64,000 nucleotides of DNA from Pararoseomonas sp. SCSIO 73927 (GTDB lineage Bacteria > Pseudomonadota > Alphaproteobacteria > Acetobacterales > Acetobacteraceae), in the NCBI RefSeq assembly GCF_037040815.1, contig NZ_CP146232.1:4682001-4746000 (forward strand). The letters are read 5' to 3'. Made by a program: the position numbers and the translations under genes. The notes under the pieces were generated by a model. That model searched no databases. It had not been told where the DNA came from and worked only from the letters and a program-made list of their open reading frames with translations. Shown one piece after another: positions 15,655 through 23,847 of this stretch; position 1 is the stretch's first letter, and each line of letters starts with the position of its first letter.

Positions 15655-17144
15655 CGCGGCGATCCCGCCATGGGCACCATCTCCCACAGGCCCCGAAGGT
15701 GCTCCGACAGCAGCCCCCCGACGGGGTCCGGCCGCTGCGCCGGCACGGGCAGCGCGGAGGCGTCCACCCCCGCCATCATCGCCACCACGCGGCGCATCGT
15801 CGCCTCCATCGTTCCTGTGCCGGCCACGGCGTGCAGGCCGGCGATCCAGGGCAGGCTCTCCGCCGGCAGCGCGTTGGCGGTCAGCCGCGCGGGGTTCCCC
15901 TCGATCGCGGCGTCCACCAGGGCGGCCGTGTCGATCGGCGCCACCGTGCCGCCGCCCCCCGCAGCCAGGGCCAGGGCCCCTTCCGCGTCCCCGCCCACCA
16001 TCACCTCCAGGCCGCCGCGGCGCAGCAGGGCGGCCGCCGCGCGCCCGGCGGCGGGGCCGCTGAGCACGATCCGGGCGAAGCGCGCCTCCATGTCGGGCGC
16101 GAGCAGCGCGAGCACCCGGGCCGCGTAATCGTCGTTCACGTCGAAGAGGAGCGCCGTGCCGCCCGGCGCGGCGGGGCCGCCCGAGAGGGCCATGCCGGAG
16201 AGGTAGCCGTGCAGGGCGCGGGAACGCTCCGCCAGCGCGCCGCGCAGCCAGCCGTGCAGCGAGGCCGCATCCACGGGCAGGAGCTCGGTGCGCCCCAGGG
16301 AGAGGGCGGCGAGGAAGTCCGGCAGCGTCACCGGCGCGGCCTCCGCCAGGAACCACCAGGCGCGGATGCCGCGCCGGAGCTGGACCACCACCTCGACGGT
16401 GGCGCCCGGCGGCGGCGCCACGGCCCCACAGAGGACGAAGCCGTTCTCCAGCGGCGCGGAGGCCTCCCCGGCCAGCGGCACCACCGCCGCGGCCCCGCCG
16501 GGGGCGCGCACCACCGCGCAGCCCATCGCCTCGATCCGGCCCGCCGGTGCGTCCGCCGCGTGCAGCCCGCCGGAGACCACCAGCTCCCCGTCGGGCAGGA
16601 TGGCGGCGCGGGCGTCCTTGAACTCCATGAACCAGTCCGCCGCCCCGGCGAGGCGCGGCAGCCGGTCCAGCCAGCGGCCGAAGATCCCGGCCGGCCCGTC
16701 CTCCGTGTGCAGGGTGGCGACCCGCCCGGGGTCGAGGGCGGAGGCGCGAAGCAGCTGGTAGCTCGCGCCCCAGTCCCGGCTCAGCGTCACCTCGCGCAGC
16801 TCCGAGGGTAGGTCGTAGGCGAGGAGGTCGATCGCCACCTCCTGCCGGCCCGCCGGGCCGCCGGCCACGCCGATCACGAGGATCCGGCCGGCCATGCGGC
16901 GGGGAATCTCGTGCACGAGGCTGAAGCCGGTCACGGCCGTGCCCTCGACCTCCTCCACGTCGTTGCGCGGGTGCAGGTCGAGCAGCAGAGTGCCGACCGG
17001 CGCGCCCGGGCCGGCCTCCACGCGCAGCTCCGGTGGCTGCCCGGCAGGGTGGCGCACCCAGCCGAACACGGCGCCCTGGTCGGGGCCGAGATCGCCGGCG
17101 CAGTCCAGTCCTGCCTGGAGGGTCCGCCCGAACTCGAAGTACAC
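15651..17144 (-). CDS. Unrecognised protein of the glycosyltransferase cluster (about 497 aa)
   Basis: I do not recognise this family. The N-terminal part (VYFEFGRTLQAGLDC onward, with PVGTLLLDLHPRNDVEEVEGTAVTGFSLVHEIPRRMAGRILVIGV) looks like a beta-sandwich. The middle has a run of beta strands (ILPDGELVVSGGLHAADA, ENGFVLCGAVAPPPGATVEVVVQL). The C-terminal third, with LLFDVNDDYAARVLALLAPDMEARFARIVLSG, resembles a Rossmann-like fold. There is no signal peptide. It overlaps the glycosyltransferase at 14344 by ATGA. The GTG at 17144, with GAGGGG upstream, is preferred because the sequence before it looks non-coding; an ATG at 17243 would add 33 residues. It may be a glycosyltransferase accessory or regulatory protein. 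Confidence 0.6.
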   Translation of the reverse strand: MYFEFGRTLQAGLDCAGDLGPDQGAVFGWVRHPAGQPPELRVEAGPGAPVGTLLLDLHPRNDVEEVEGTAVTGFSLVHEIPRRMAGRILVIGVAGGPAGRQEVAIDLLAYDLPSELREVTLSRDWGASYQLLRASALDPGRVATLHTEDGPAGIFGRWLDRLPRLAGAADWFMEFKDARAAILPDGELVVSGGLHAADAPAGRIEAMGCAVVRAPGGAAAVVPLAGEASAPLENGFVLCGAVAPPPGATVEVVVQLRRGIRAWWFLAEAAPVTLPDFLAALSLGRTELLPVDAASLHGWLRGALAERSRALHGYLSGMALSGGPAAPGGTALLFDVNDDYAARVLALLAPDMEARFARIVLSGPAAGRAAAALLRRGGLEVMVGGDAEGALALAAGGGGTVAPIDTAALVDAAIEGNPARLTANALPAESLPWIAGLHAVAGTGTMEATMRRVVAMMAGVDASALPVPAQRPDPVGGLLSEHLRGLWEMVPMAGSPR

Positions 17145-17370
17145 GCGGCCGAGACCCCTCTGATGGCCCGAGACGCCGCTCGGGCTGGCTGCCCGGATCG
17201 GCCCCTCGGGCTGGCTGCCCGGGCCAAGATGGCGCGAGGGCATGCTGCGGTGCAAGAGCGGAGCGCGGGCGGCTTCCGCGGCCCCCTCGCCCCCCCTATC
17301 CTGGCACGGCCCGGCCCGGAGACCCGCCCCATTCCCCCCGCCACCCACCCCGCGTGATGCCCCGCCCCTG

Positions 17371-19671
17371 ATGCGCTGCCTCGTCATCTCGCCGACGCCG
17401 ACCCACCCGCAGGATGCCGGCAACCGCCAGCGCATCCACGCCCTCCTCCGGGCACTGCAGGGCTTCGGGCACCGGGTGGAGTTCGCCTTCGTCCGGCGCG
17501 AGGCGGTGGACGAGGCGGCCCTGGAGGCGATGGACCGGGCCTGGGACGCACTCCACCTCATCCCCTACGACCGGTCGGCGGAGCGGCGGAGCCTCGGCGA
17601 GACCCATGCGCTGGACGACTGGTTCCCGCCGGCGCTGGAGGAGGCGATCGCCGCCCTGGCCGGGGCGGCGTCCTACGACCTCGTCCTCGTCGAGTACGTC
17701 TTCCTCAGCCGGGCCCTGGAGCTCTTCCCCGCCGGCACGCTGCGCGTGCTGGACACGCACGACGTCTTCACCGACCGGCACCTGCGCCTGGAGGCGCTCG
17801 GCCTGCCCATCGGCTTCTTTCACACCACGGCGGAGGAGGAGGCGCGGGGCCTGGACCGGGCCGACCTCGTGCTCGCTATCCAGGACGACGAGCGCCAGGT
17901 CCTCGAGGCGATGACGCGCGCCCCCGTGGCCACCCTCGGCTTCGTACCGGAGGCCGCGCCCCTGCCCCCGGGCGCGCATGAGGGGCTGCGGATCGGCTAC
18001 TTCGGCAGCGGCAACCCGCTGAACGGGCACGCCCTGGCGCGCTTCATGGAGCGGCTGGACATAGCCGGGCTGCGCGCGGCCGGGGCGGCGCTCCACGTCG
18101 CAGGCGGCGCCACCCGTTACGCCGGCCCCGCCCGGCCCGGGGTGGTGCCCATGGGCGGCGTGGGCGAACCGGCCGACTTCTACGCGGGCATGGACGTCGT
18201 GGTGAACCCGCACGAGGGCGGCACGGGGCTGAAGATCAAGACCGTGGAGGCGCTGGCCCATGGCCGCCCGGTGATCGGCACGGCGGAGGCCTTCCGGGGC
18301 CTCGGCGCCCGCGCCGCCTTCCACGCCGCGCCCGACGCCGCCGCCACGGCGGAACACGCCCGGCGCTGGGCGCGGGACCCGCGCTTCCGCCGCGACGTAG
18401 CGGTGGAGAGCGCGGCGCTGGCCGCCCGCTACGCGCGGGAGGTCCGGCGGCAGCTCGCCCCCTTCCGGTCCCGCGAGGCGCTCCAGGCGCTGATCGACCG
18501 GCCCGTGGCCCTGCTGGTGACGGATATCCCCTTCTGGCGCGAAGCCCTGGGCAACCAGGCCCGCATCTCCGCCATGCTCCGCTTCCTGCGGGCCGAGATG
18601 GACGTGGAGACCCTCTTCCTCGGCCCGCTGGAGCCGGAGGACGAGGCGCGGGCTGCGGCGGTGCTCGGGCGGCGCGGCGCGCTCATCGCCTCGCCCGGCG
18701 ATCCGGCGGGCCGCCAGGCCTCGCCCGTGCCATCCCATGCGCGGCTCACGCCCTTCGAGCGCGGCCACTTCGACGCCACGCACTTCGCCGCGCTGGAAGC
18801 GGCGCTGGAGACGGGGCGCCACGCCGCCGTCATCCTGGAGTACATCCGCCTCTCCTACCTGCGCCACGCCCGCCCGGCGGCGCCGCTGCGGGTGCTGGAC
18901 ACGCACGACGTGATGGCGCTGCGCGTGGCCAATTTCGAGCATTTCGGCCGCGAGCACTTCCTCCGGATCGGCCTGCTGGAGGAGCTCGGCATCATGGACG
19001 GCTTCGAGCAGGTCCTCGCCATCCAGGAGACGGAGCACGCGCTGCTCGGCGGCGCCCTGCCCGGGCGCTCCATCCTGCTGCCCCACGCCCTGCCGGACCT
19101 GCCCTGCCAGAACACCGCGCCGGCGGTGCGGCGGATCGTCTTCCTCGGCGGGGACAGCCCGATGAACCGCGACGGGCTGCGCTGGTTCATCGAACAGGCC
19201 TGGCCCGCCGTCGCGGATCTCGGGGCGGAGCTGCACGTGGCCGGACAGGTCTGCACCGCCTTCGCCCGCGCGCGCGTCCCCGGGCTCGTGCTGCACGGCG
19301 AGCTGGAGAGCACCGAAGCCTTCCTCGACGCCGCCGATATCGGCATCAACCCCGTGTTCTACGGCGGCGGGCTGAAGATCAAGACGGTGGAGTACCTCTG
19401 CCGCGGCCTGCCAGCCGTGCTGACGGAGGAGGGCGCCTTCGGCCTGCATGGCGGGGAGGGAAGCGCCTACCTCGTCGGGCGCTCCCGCGCCGCCTACGTC
19501 GCCCATCTCCGCGCCCTGATCCGGGACCCGCAGCTTCGGCGGCGCCTCGGCGAGGGCGCCCTGCAATTCGGCCGGACGCGCTTCGGCCCTGCCGCGGCGC
19601 GCGCGGCCTGCCGCACCCTGGCCGCGCTGGCCGGCAGCGTGCGGCCGGATGCCGCGCCGCGCCCCGCCTGA
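17371..19671 (+). CDS. Tandem-duplicated glycosyltransferase (two GT4-like copies in one chain)
   Basis: A 766-residue protein made of two homologous GT-B units of about 381 residues. VLDTHDVF (126) recurs as VLDTHDVM (508), VLAIQDDE as VLAIQETE, and GTGLKIKTVEALAHGRPVI (K288) as GGLKIKTVEYLCRGLPAVL (K669), always about 381-382 residues apart. Unit 1 keeps the N-terminal ISPTPTHPQDAGNRQRIHALL acceptor loop; in unit 2 the equivalent is VTDIPFWREALGNQARISAML. Both keep the donor-site KIKTVE segment, so both may be active. Each should transfer a sugar in polymer assembly. It is divergent from the 15651-17144 gene across a 226-bp gap (17145-17370) in which I see no clear promoter, and it is followed 13 bases later by 19685. 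Confidence 0.8.
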   Translation: MRCLVISPTPTHPQDAGNRQRIHALLRALQGFGHRVEFAFVRREAVDEAALEAMDRAWDALHLIPYDRSAERRSLGETHALDDWFPPALEEAIAALAGAASYDLVLVEYVFLSRALELFPAGTLRVLDTHDVFTDRHLRLEALGLPIGFFHTTAEEEARGLDRADLVLAIQDDERQVLEAMTRAPVATLGFVPEAAPLPPGAHEGLRIGYFGSGNPLNGHALARFMERLDIAGLRAAGAALHVAGGATRYAGPARPGVVPMGGVGEPADFYAGMDVVVNPHEGGTGLKIKTVEALAHGRPVIGTAEAFRGLGARAAFHAAPDAAATAEHARRWARDPRFRRDVAVESAALAARYAREVRRQLAPFRSREALQALIDRPVALLVTDIPFWREALGNQARISAMLRFLRAEMDVETLFLGPLEPEDEARAAAVLGRRGALIASPGDPAGRQASPVPSHARLTPFERGHFDATHFAALEAALETGRHAAVILEYIRLSYLRHARPAAPLRVLDTHDVMALRVANFEHFGREHFLRIGLLEELGIMDGFEQVLAIQETEHALLGGALPGRSILLPHALPDLPCQNTAPAVRRIVFLGGDSPMNRDGLRWFIEQAWPAVADLGAELHVAGQVCTAFARARVPGLVLHGELESTEAFLDAADIGINPVFYGGGLKIKTVEYLCRGLPAVLTEEGAFGLHGGEGSAYLVGRSRAAYVAHLRALIRDPQLRRRLGEGALQFGRTRFGPAAARAACRTLAALAGSVRPDAAPRPA

Positions 19672-19684
19672 TCCCGGAGACCCC

Positions 19685-20449
19685 ATGCCACCGGACCTCT
19701 CACCTAACCTTTCTAATGACGCCCTCAACCTGCACGCGCTGCGGGAGGCGGACGAGGCGCTCTCCGAAGCCGCCGCCCGCGCCCGGGCGGAGGCGCTGCG
19801 CGCGCGGATGGGGGCGGAGCTGGAGGCCCTGGCGCCGCCGGTCCGCGACGTGGTGGAGCGGCTGATCGACGCGATCGGCGCGGTCTCCGCCGAGGCCGGG
19901 GCCGCGCGTCAGGCAGCGACCGAGTTCCGTCGGGAGCGCGGGGACTGGCTGCAGATCGACCCGCTGCGCCACATCCCCGAGGAGCGCGCCGCCATCCCTC
20001 CCCCGCCGCCCGCGCGCTTCGAGCTGAACGCCGCGGACCCCGACTTCGTCGGCTACGGCTGGTACGGCCCGGAGGGACGAGGGCGGGAGAGCCGGCGCTG
20101 GAGCGGGCAGGCCGCGGCCGCCTCGGTCGTCGTCCCCGGCCTCGGCCCCGGCGCCATCCGGCTGGAGATCCACCTGGAGCTGCCCTTCGGCCTGCCGTTC
20201 CTGGAGGATTCCGTCGCGATCCTCGCCAATGGCGAGCCGCTGGACATGACCCTGGCGGAGGCGGACGCGAACCGCGCCGTCCTCATCGCCCGGTGGGAGG
20301 GGTTCGAGGCGGCGGGCGCCAATCTCGGCCTGGTGCTCCTCGGCCCGGTCCATGCGGACCCGAGAGGGCGGGAGACGCGCCGGCTCGGCGTCGGCTTCCG
20401 CCGGCTGGTCGCCGGGCCGGCAGCCCTGGGGGAGGAGGTGCCCGGCTGA
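19685..20449 (+). CDS. Coiled-coil plus beta-rich protein of unknown function
   Basis: A 254-residue cytosolic-looking protein that I do not recognise. Residues 15-75 form a charged helical, probably coiled-coil region (LHALREADEALSEAAARARAEALRARMG). A Pro-rich hinge (PPPPPARF) leads to a beta-rich domain with ADPDFVGYGWYGPEG, AIRLEIHLELPFGLPFLEDSVAILANGEPL and LVLLGPV. The beta part resembles in style the tail of the glycosyltransferase at 36074 and the N-part of the gene at 15651, suggesting a shared glycan- or partner-binding fold; this is impression only. GGAGA sits 4 bases before the ATG, and the gene follows the tandem glycosyltransferase by 13 bases, so they form an operon. Confidence 0.6.
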   Translation: MPPDLSPNLSNDALNLHALREADEALSEAAARARAEALRARMGAELEALAPPVRDVVERLIDAIGAVSAEAGAARQAATEFRRERGDWLQIDPLRHIPEERAAIPPPPPARFELNAADPDFVGYGWYGPEGRGRESRRWSGQAAAASVVVPGLGPGAIRLEIHLELPFGLPFLEDSVAILANGEPLDMTLAEADANRAVLIARWEGFEAAGANLGLVLLGPVHADPRGRETRRLGVGFRRLVAGPAALGEEVPG

Positions 20450-20466
20450 CCGGACGGCCGGTCAGC
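20445..20466. terminator. Hairpin whose stem contains both stop codons of a convergent gene pair
   Basis: GCTGACCGG (20445-20453) pairs perfectly with CCGGTCAGC (20458-20466) around ACGG. The TGA of the 19685 gene (20447-20449) and the TGA of the minus-strand 20462 gene sit symmetrically in the two arms. It is a compact bidirectional terminator candidate; no U tract is present on either strand. Confidence 0.5.
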
Positions 20467-21562
20467 GGGCCAGGCGCGCCTGGAAGTCGGTCGTCAGCTC
20501 GTTGTAGCCCCAGAAGTTTCGCAGCGAGGTCCGCAGCGCGTTCGGCGCGCGGCGGAAGCCCTGCCCGTCCATCCGCGTCACGGGCAGCAGGGGCGCCAGG
20601 ATCCGCCGCCAGAAATCCGCCGCTCCCCAGGCCTCCATGACGCTGAGGTGCTGGCCCGGTACCGCCTCCGCCCGGCGGTCCGGGATGTCGAAGGGGGATT
20701 CATGCAACAGCACGGACTCCACCCCGAAGTAGCGCGCCTCCAGCAGCACGGAGGAGCTGACGCCGACCACCCGCCGCAGTTCCGCCGCCGCCAGCAGGGC
20801 GTAGACGTTCTCGTGCGTCACGCGCAGGGCGCGAAGGGAGAAGCCGGCCGCGAGCGCCCCAAAATCCGTGTGGGCGTAGGGGTGCGGCTTGAACGCCGCG
20901 CCCCCGTTCCCAACCGCGGCGCGCAGGGCCGGGGCGAAGTCCGAGAGGTCCACAACCCGTCCGCCGCGGACGAGGGAGCGATCGACCCGGGTCTGCCCGA
21001 TGATCAGCGTCTCCGCGCCCAGGCGCAATTCCGGCCGGGCCTTCAGTGCCGTGGCGGCGAGGAGGCCGGCGGCGCCGTAGAAGGCGCCGTCCTCCGCGTG
21101 GTCGGGCAGCATCGCCTCGAACACCGCCGCGTCGTTCGTCTGCACGGCGAAGAAGACGTCGTCCAGGAACCGCAGGGGATGCACGCCGAAGTCGATGAAG
21201 GGGATGCCGAGCAGGCTCAGCACGCGCTTCATCGACTCAGCCAGCTCGAAGCCGATCACGACGGAGTCGCCGAAGGCGCGCTCCATCGCCGCCACTACGC
21301 CCTCGGGCGCGAAGCCTGCGTCGAACAGCCGGGCCCAGCCCCGCCAGCTCTTCTCCGCGCCCCACATCCCGTAAAGGCCCGGCGTGTCGATGCCGCGCCC
21401 CCAGGTGACGACGGGAACCTCGAGGCGCGAGGCGGCGGCGGCCTGCGCGCGCACGAGCCGGTGGAACCAGAGGATGTTCTCGGTCTGCCCCGGCCGGAAC
21501 CCGTTCTCGCCGGGGCGCAGCACGTCGCCGGTGAAGACGATCCGGCGGATCCGGCCGGCCAA
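20462..21562 (-). CDS. Capsule-polysaccharide-type transferase-like protein (GT-B-like)
   Basis: A 366-residue protein. The N-terminus RIRRIVFTGDVLRPGENGFRPGQTENILWFHRLV looks like the first strand-loop-helix of a GT-B fold. The C-domain has FKPHPYAHTDFGAL (KPHP) and VSSSVLLEARYFGVESVLL, the two signatures seen in capsule/KpsC-S and polysialyltransferase-like families, where His-Pro and Ser-Ser bind the CMP-sugar or nucleotide. It may transfer an acidic or Kdo-like sugar, or act on wall or capsule glycans. The start is a TTG at 21562, forced by the frame; it lies 6 bases after the preceding gene's stop. It is the last gene of a minus-strand operon with GT4 and galE. Confidence 0.6.
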   Translation of the reverse strand: MAGRIRRIVFTGDVLRPGENGFRPGQTENILWFHRLVRAQAAAASRLEVPVVTWGRGIDTPGLYGMWGAEKSWRGWARLFDAGFAPEGVVAAMERAFGDSVVIGFELAESMKRVLSLLGIPFIDFGVHPLRFLDDVFFAVQTNDAAVFEAMLPDHAEDGAFYGAAGLLAATALKARPELRLGAETLIIGQTRVDRSLVRGGRVVDLSDFAPALRAAVGNGGAAFKPHPYAHTDFGALAAGFSLRALRVTHENVYALLAAAELRRVVGVSSSVLLEARYFGVESVLLHESPFDIPDRRAEAVPGQHLSVMEAWGAADFWRRILAPLLPVTRMDGQGFRRAPNALRTSLRNFWGYNELTTDFQARLAR

Positions 21563-21568
21563 GCGGGG

Positions 21569-22633
21569 CTAGCCCACCGCGGCGCCGGCCAGGGGCGCCG
21601 GCGCCCCGGCCAGGAAGTCCAGGAATCCGTGCGCCGCGCGCTCCAGCGCCGGCAGGCCGTGATTGTGCTCGACGTGGCGGCGCGCGCGCCGGCCCATCAT
21701 GCGGCGCAACCCCTCCTCGCGCAGCAGCAGCTCGACCGCGGGCCGGAGCCCCTCCGGCCCCACCATGAAGCCGTGCTGCCCCTGGACGAAGCCGCCGTTC
21801 ACCGTGGCGGAGTAGACCACCACGGGAAGCCCGCAGGCCATCCCCTCCACCACCGCGCGCGGCAGCCCGTCCATGCGGGAGGTGTGGACCATGATGCGGC
21901 AGCGCTTCAGCAGCGCCATCACCTCCGGTGAGTTGAGGCGCCCGGTGAGGGTGAGCTTCGCGGGATCGGCCACGGCCGCCTTCACCTCCGGCCGCGGCGA
22001 GCCCGAGCCGACGAGGGCGACGCGCCAGGAATCCGTGAAGGGAACCACGTCCTCCTGGTTCTTCCGCTTCTCGTGCAGCCCGCCGACATTGACGATGTCG
22101 TGCAGCGGCGGCTCCGGCTGGGCGTCCGGCCGCGTGGCGTCGAGATCCACGTATTTCGGCATGATGAAGGCCCGCCCCGCCCGGGCGAAGCGCGGAAAGT
22201 GGCGGTTCAGCTGCTCGCTGTACTCGCCGAAGACAAAGTCCGCGCGGTCCAGCAGCGGGTCCGTCACGCTGCCGCCCACGACGAAGCCGGTGAGAGGCGC
22301 CGGCCCCGCGGCCCGGAGCGCCTCGTGCAGGGCGGCGTTGATGCGGTAGCTCAGCCCCTTGAGCAGGACCGCGTCCGGCGCGAACTCCCGCACCGCGTCC
22401 AGCAGCGCCGCGGAGACCTGGCGGTGCGGGATCTCCGCAGGGTTGTCGGAGGGCGTGAAGGTCACGGGCACCGTGCCGTCCAGGAAGTCCTCCTGCTCCA
22501 CCGCGCCGCCGGGATGCAGGCGGAACACCGCGATCTCGGCCCCGCCCGCCGCCAGGAAGCGCATGAAGTGCATGTCGCGGAGCGCGCCCGCCATGGACCG
22601 GTCGGCGTGGCTCATCAGCAGGGCGATCCGCAT
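21569..22633 (-). CDS. Glycosyltransferase family 4
   Basis: A 354-residue GT-B protein beginning MRIALLMSHADRSMAGALRDMHFMRFLAAGG, a compact acceptor-domain start. The middle has PLLDRADFVFGEYSEQLNRHFPRF. The C-domain shows VALVGSGSPRPEVKAAVAD and the donor signature DGLPRAVVEGMACGLPVVVYSATVNGGFVQG, in which the first Glu of the usual E-x7-E is Asp. This conservative change occurs in active GT4 enzymes. It probably adds a sugar to the exported glycan. It starts 3 bases after the galE stop and is followed by the capsule-type gene, so galE-GT4-capsule gene form one operon. Confidence 0.82.
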   Translation of the reverse strand: MRIALLMSHADRSMAGALRDMHFMRFLAAGGAEIAVFRLHPGGAVEQEDFLDGTVPVTFTPSDNPAEIPHRQVSAALLDAVREFAPDAVLLKGLSYRINAALHEALRAAGPAPLTGFVVGGSVTDPLLDRADFVFGEYSEQLNRHFPRFARAGRAFIMPKYVDLDATRPDAQPEPPLHDIVNVGGLHEKRKNQEDVVPFTDSWRVALVGSGSPRPEVKAAVADPAKLTLTGRLNSPEVMALLKRCRIMVHTSRMDGLPRAVVEGMACGLPVVVYSATVNGGFVQGQHGFMVGPEGLRPAVELLLREEGLRRMMGRRARRHVEHNHGLPALERAAHGFLDFLAGAPAPLAGAAVG

Positions 22634-22635
22634 CG

Positions 22636-23655
22636 TCAGGCGCTCACGGCCTCCTTCTCCGCCGCGAGACCCCGGTATCCGCGCGGGTTGCGGGCGCGCC
22701 ATGCGTAGGCCGTGCCGACGATGTCGTCCAGCGCGCCCAGCCGCGGAGCCCAGCCCGTCTCCTGCCGCAGCTTCTCGTTGGAGGCGACCAGCACCGGCGG
22801 ATCACCCTCCCGCCGCGGGCCGAGGGTATGGGGCACGGGGCGGCCGGCGGCCCGCTCCACCGCCGCGATCACCTCCATCACCGAGGCGCCGGTCCCGCTG
22901 CCGACATTGTACCGGAGGGAGGGCCCGTCCACGAGCCGGTCCAGCACGCGCAGATGCGCGTCCGCCAGGTCCGCCACATGCACGTAGTCGCGGATCGCGG
23001 TGCCGTCTGGCGTGTCGTAATCCGTGCCGAAGACGGTGAGCGGCGGGCCGAGGCCGAGCACGGCGTTTACTGCGTTCGGGATCAGGTGCGTCTCGGGGTC
23101 GTGGTCCTCGCCGAGGCGCCCGCCGGGATCGGCGCCCGCCGCATTGAAGTAGCGCAGCGAGGCTGAGCGCAACCCGTGGACGCGGTCCGCCCATTCCAGC
23201 CCGCGCTCCGCCATCAGCTTCGATTCGCCGTAGGCTGAGACGGGCGCGACGTTCTCCGCCTCGTCGATCGGGATGCGCGTGGGCATGCCGAAGAGGGCGG
23301 CGGTAGAGGAGAGGACGAAGCGGCGGACCCCGGCGCGCACCGCCGCCTCCGCCAGCCACATGGTGTTGCCCAGGTTCTCCGCGATGTAGCGCAGCGGCTC
23401 GCGCATGCTCTCCCCCACCAGGGAGAGGGCGGCGAAGTGCAGCACGCCGTCGAAGCGCCAGCCGGCCAGGGTGTCCCGCACCAGCGCGTGGTCCGACAGC
23501 TCGCCCACCACCAGCTCGGCCCCGGGCGAGACCGCGCCGCGGTGCCCCTGTCGCAGGTTGTCCAGCACCACGACGTCGTCGCCGCGCTCGAGAAGGGCCA
23601 GCACGACGTGGCTGCCCACGTAGCCCGCGCCGCCCGTCACAAGGTATCGCGCCAT
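22636..23655 (-). CDS. galE: UDP-glucose 4-epimerase
   Basis: A 339-residue short-chain dehydrogenase-type epimerase interconverting UDP-glucose and UDP-galactose with bound NAD. The Rossmann motif is VTGGAGYVGSH (6-16). The active site has SSTAALFG (T118 in place of the usual Ser), and Y142 with K146 in SAYGESKLMAE. The family marker RYFNAAGADPGGRLGEDHDPETHLIPN is intact, as is TAIRDYVHVADLADAH. Length and motifs match bacterial GalE closely. It lies first in a minus-strand operon with two transferases, so it likely supplies UDP-galactose (or UDP-GalNAc) to this polysaccharide locus. Confidence 0.95.
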   Translation of the reverse strand: MARYLVTGGAGYVGSHVVLALLERGDDVVVLDNLRQGHRGAVSPGAELVVGELSDHALVRDTLAGWRFDGVLHFAALSLVGESMREPLRYIAENLGNTMWLAEAAVRAGVRRFVLSSTAALFGMPTRIPIDEAENVAPVSAYGESKLMAERGLEWADRVHGLRSASLRYFNAAGADPGGRLGEDHDPETHLIPNAVNAVLGLGPPLTVFGTDYDTPDGTAIRDYVHVADLADAHLRVLDRLVDGPSLRYNVGSGTGASVMEVIAAVERAAGRPVPHTLGPRREGDPPVLVASNEKLRQETGWAPRLGALDDIVGTAYAWRARNPRGYRGLAAEKEAVSA

Positions 23656-23753
23656 ACAACCTCCTCGCGTCCGGGCCGGGGGCGGCCCGCTTCGGACCCG
23701 TGTCCCGGAGCACCCCGTTCTGGACGCCGGGGGAACCTATCCCAAAGCCTTTA

Positions 23754-23768
23754 ACGTTCAAAGAACGT
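23754..23768. promoter_or_regulatory. Short palindrome between divergent galE and glycosyltransferase operons
   Basis: ACGTTC-AAA-GAACGT is a perfect 6-3-6 dyad in the 192-bp gap that separates galE (minus) from the GT4 gene at 23848 (plus). The patch is AT-rich compared with the gap. On the minus strand TTGAAC overlaps the dyad and could be a -35 box, with TAGGTT 16 bases on as a weak -10. A shared operator for both operons is a reasonable guess. Confidence 0.4.
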
Positions 23769-23847
23769 ATGTTGCACCGCGGCATCGGCCGCCCTTTTGC
23801 GGCCGGCCGGGCATGGGCGAGGCCTCCGGCCGGGGGTAGGATGGGGC

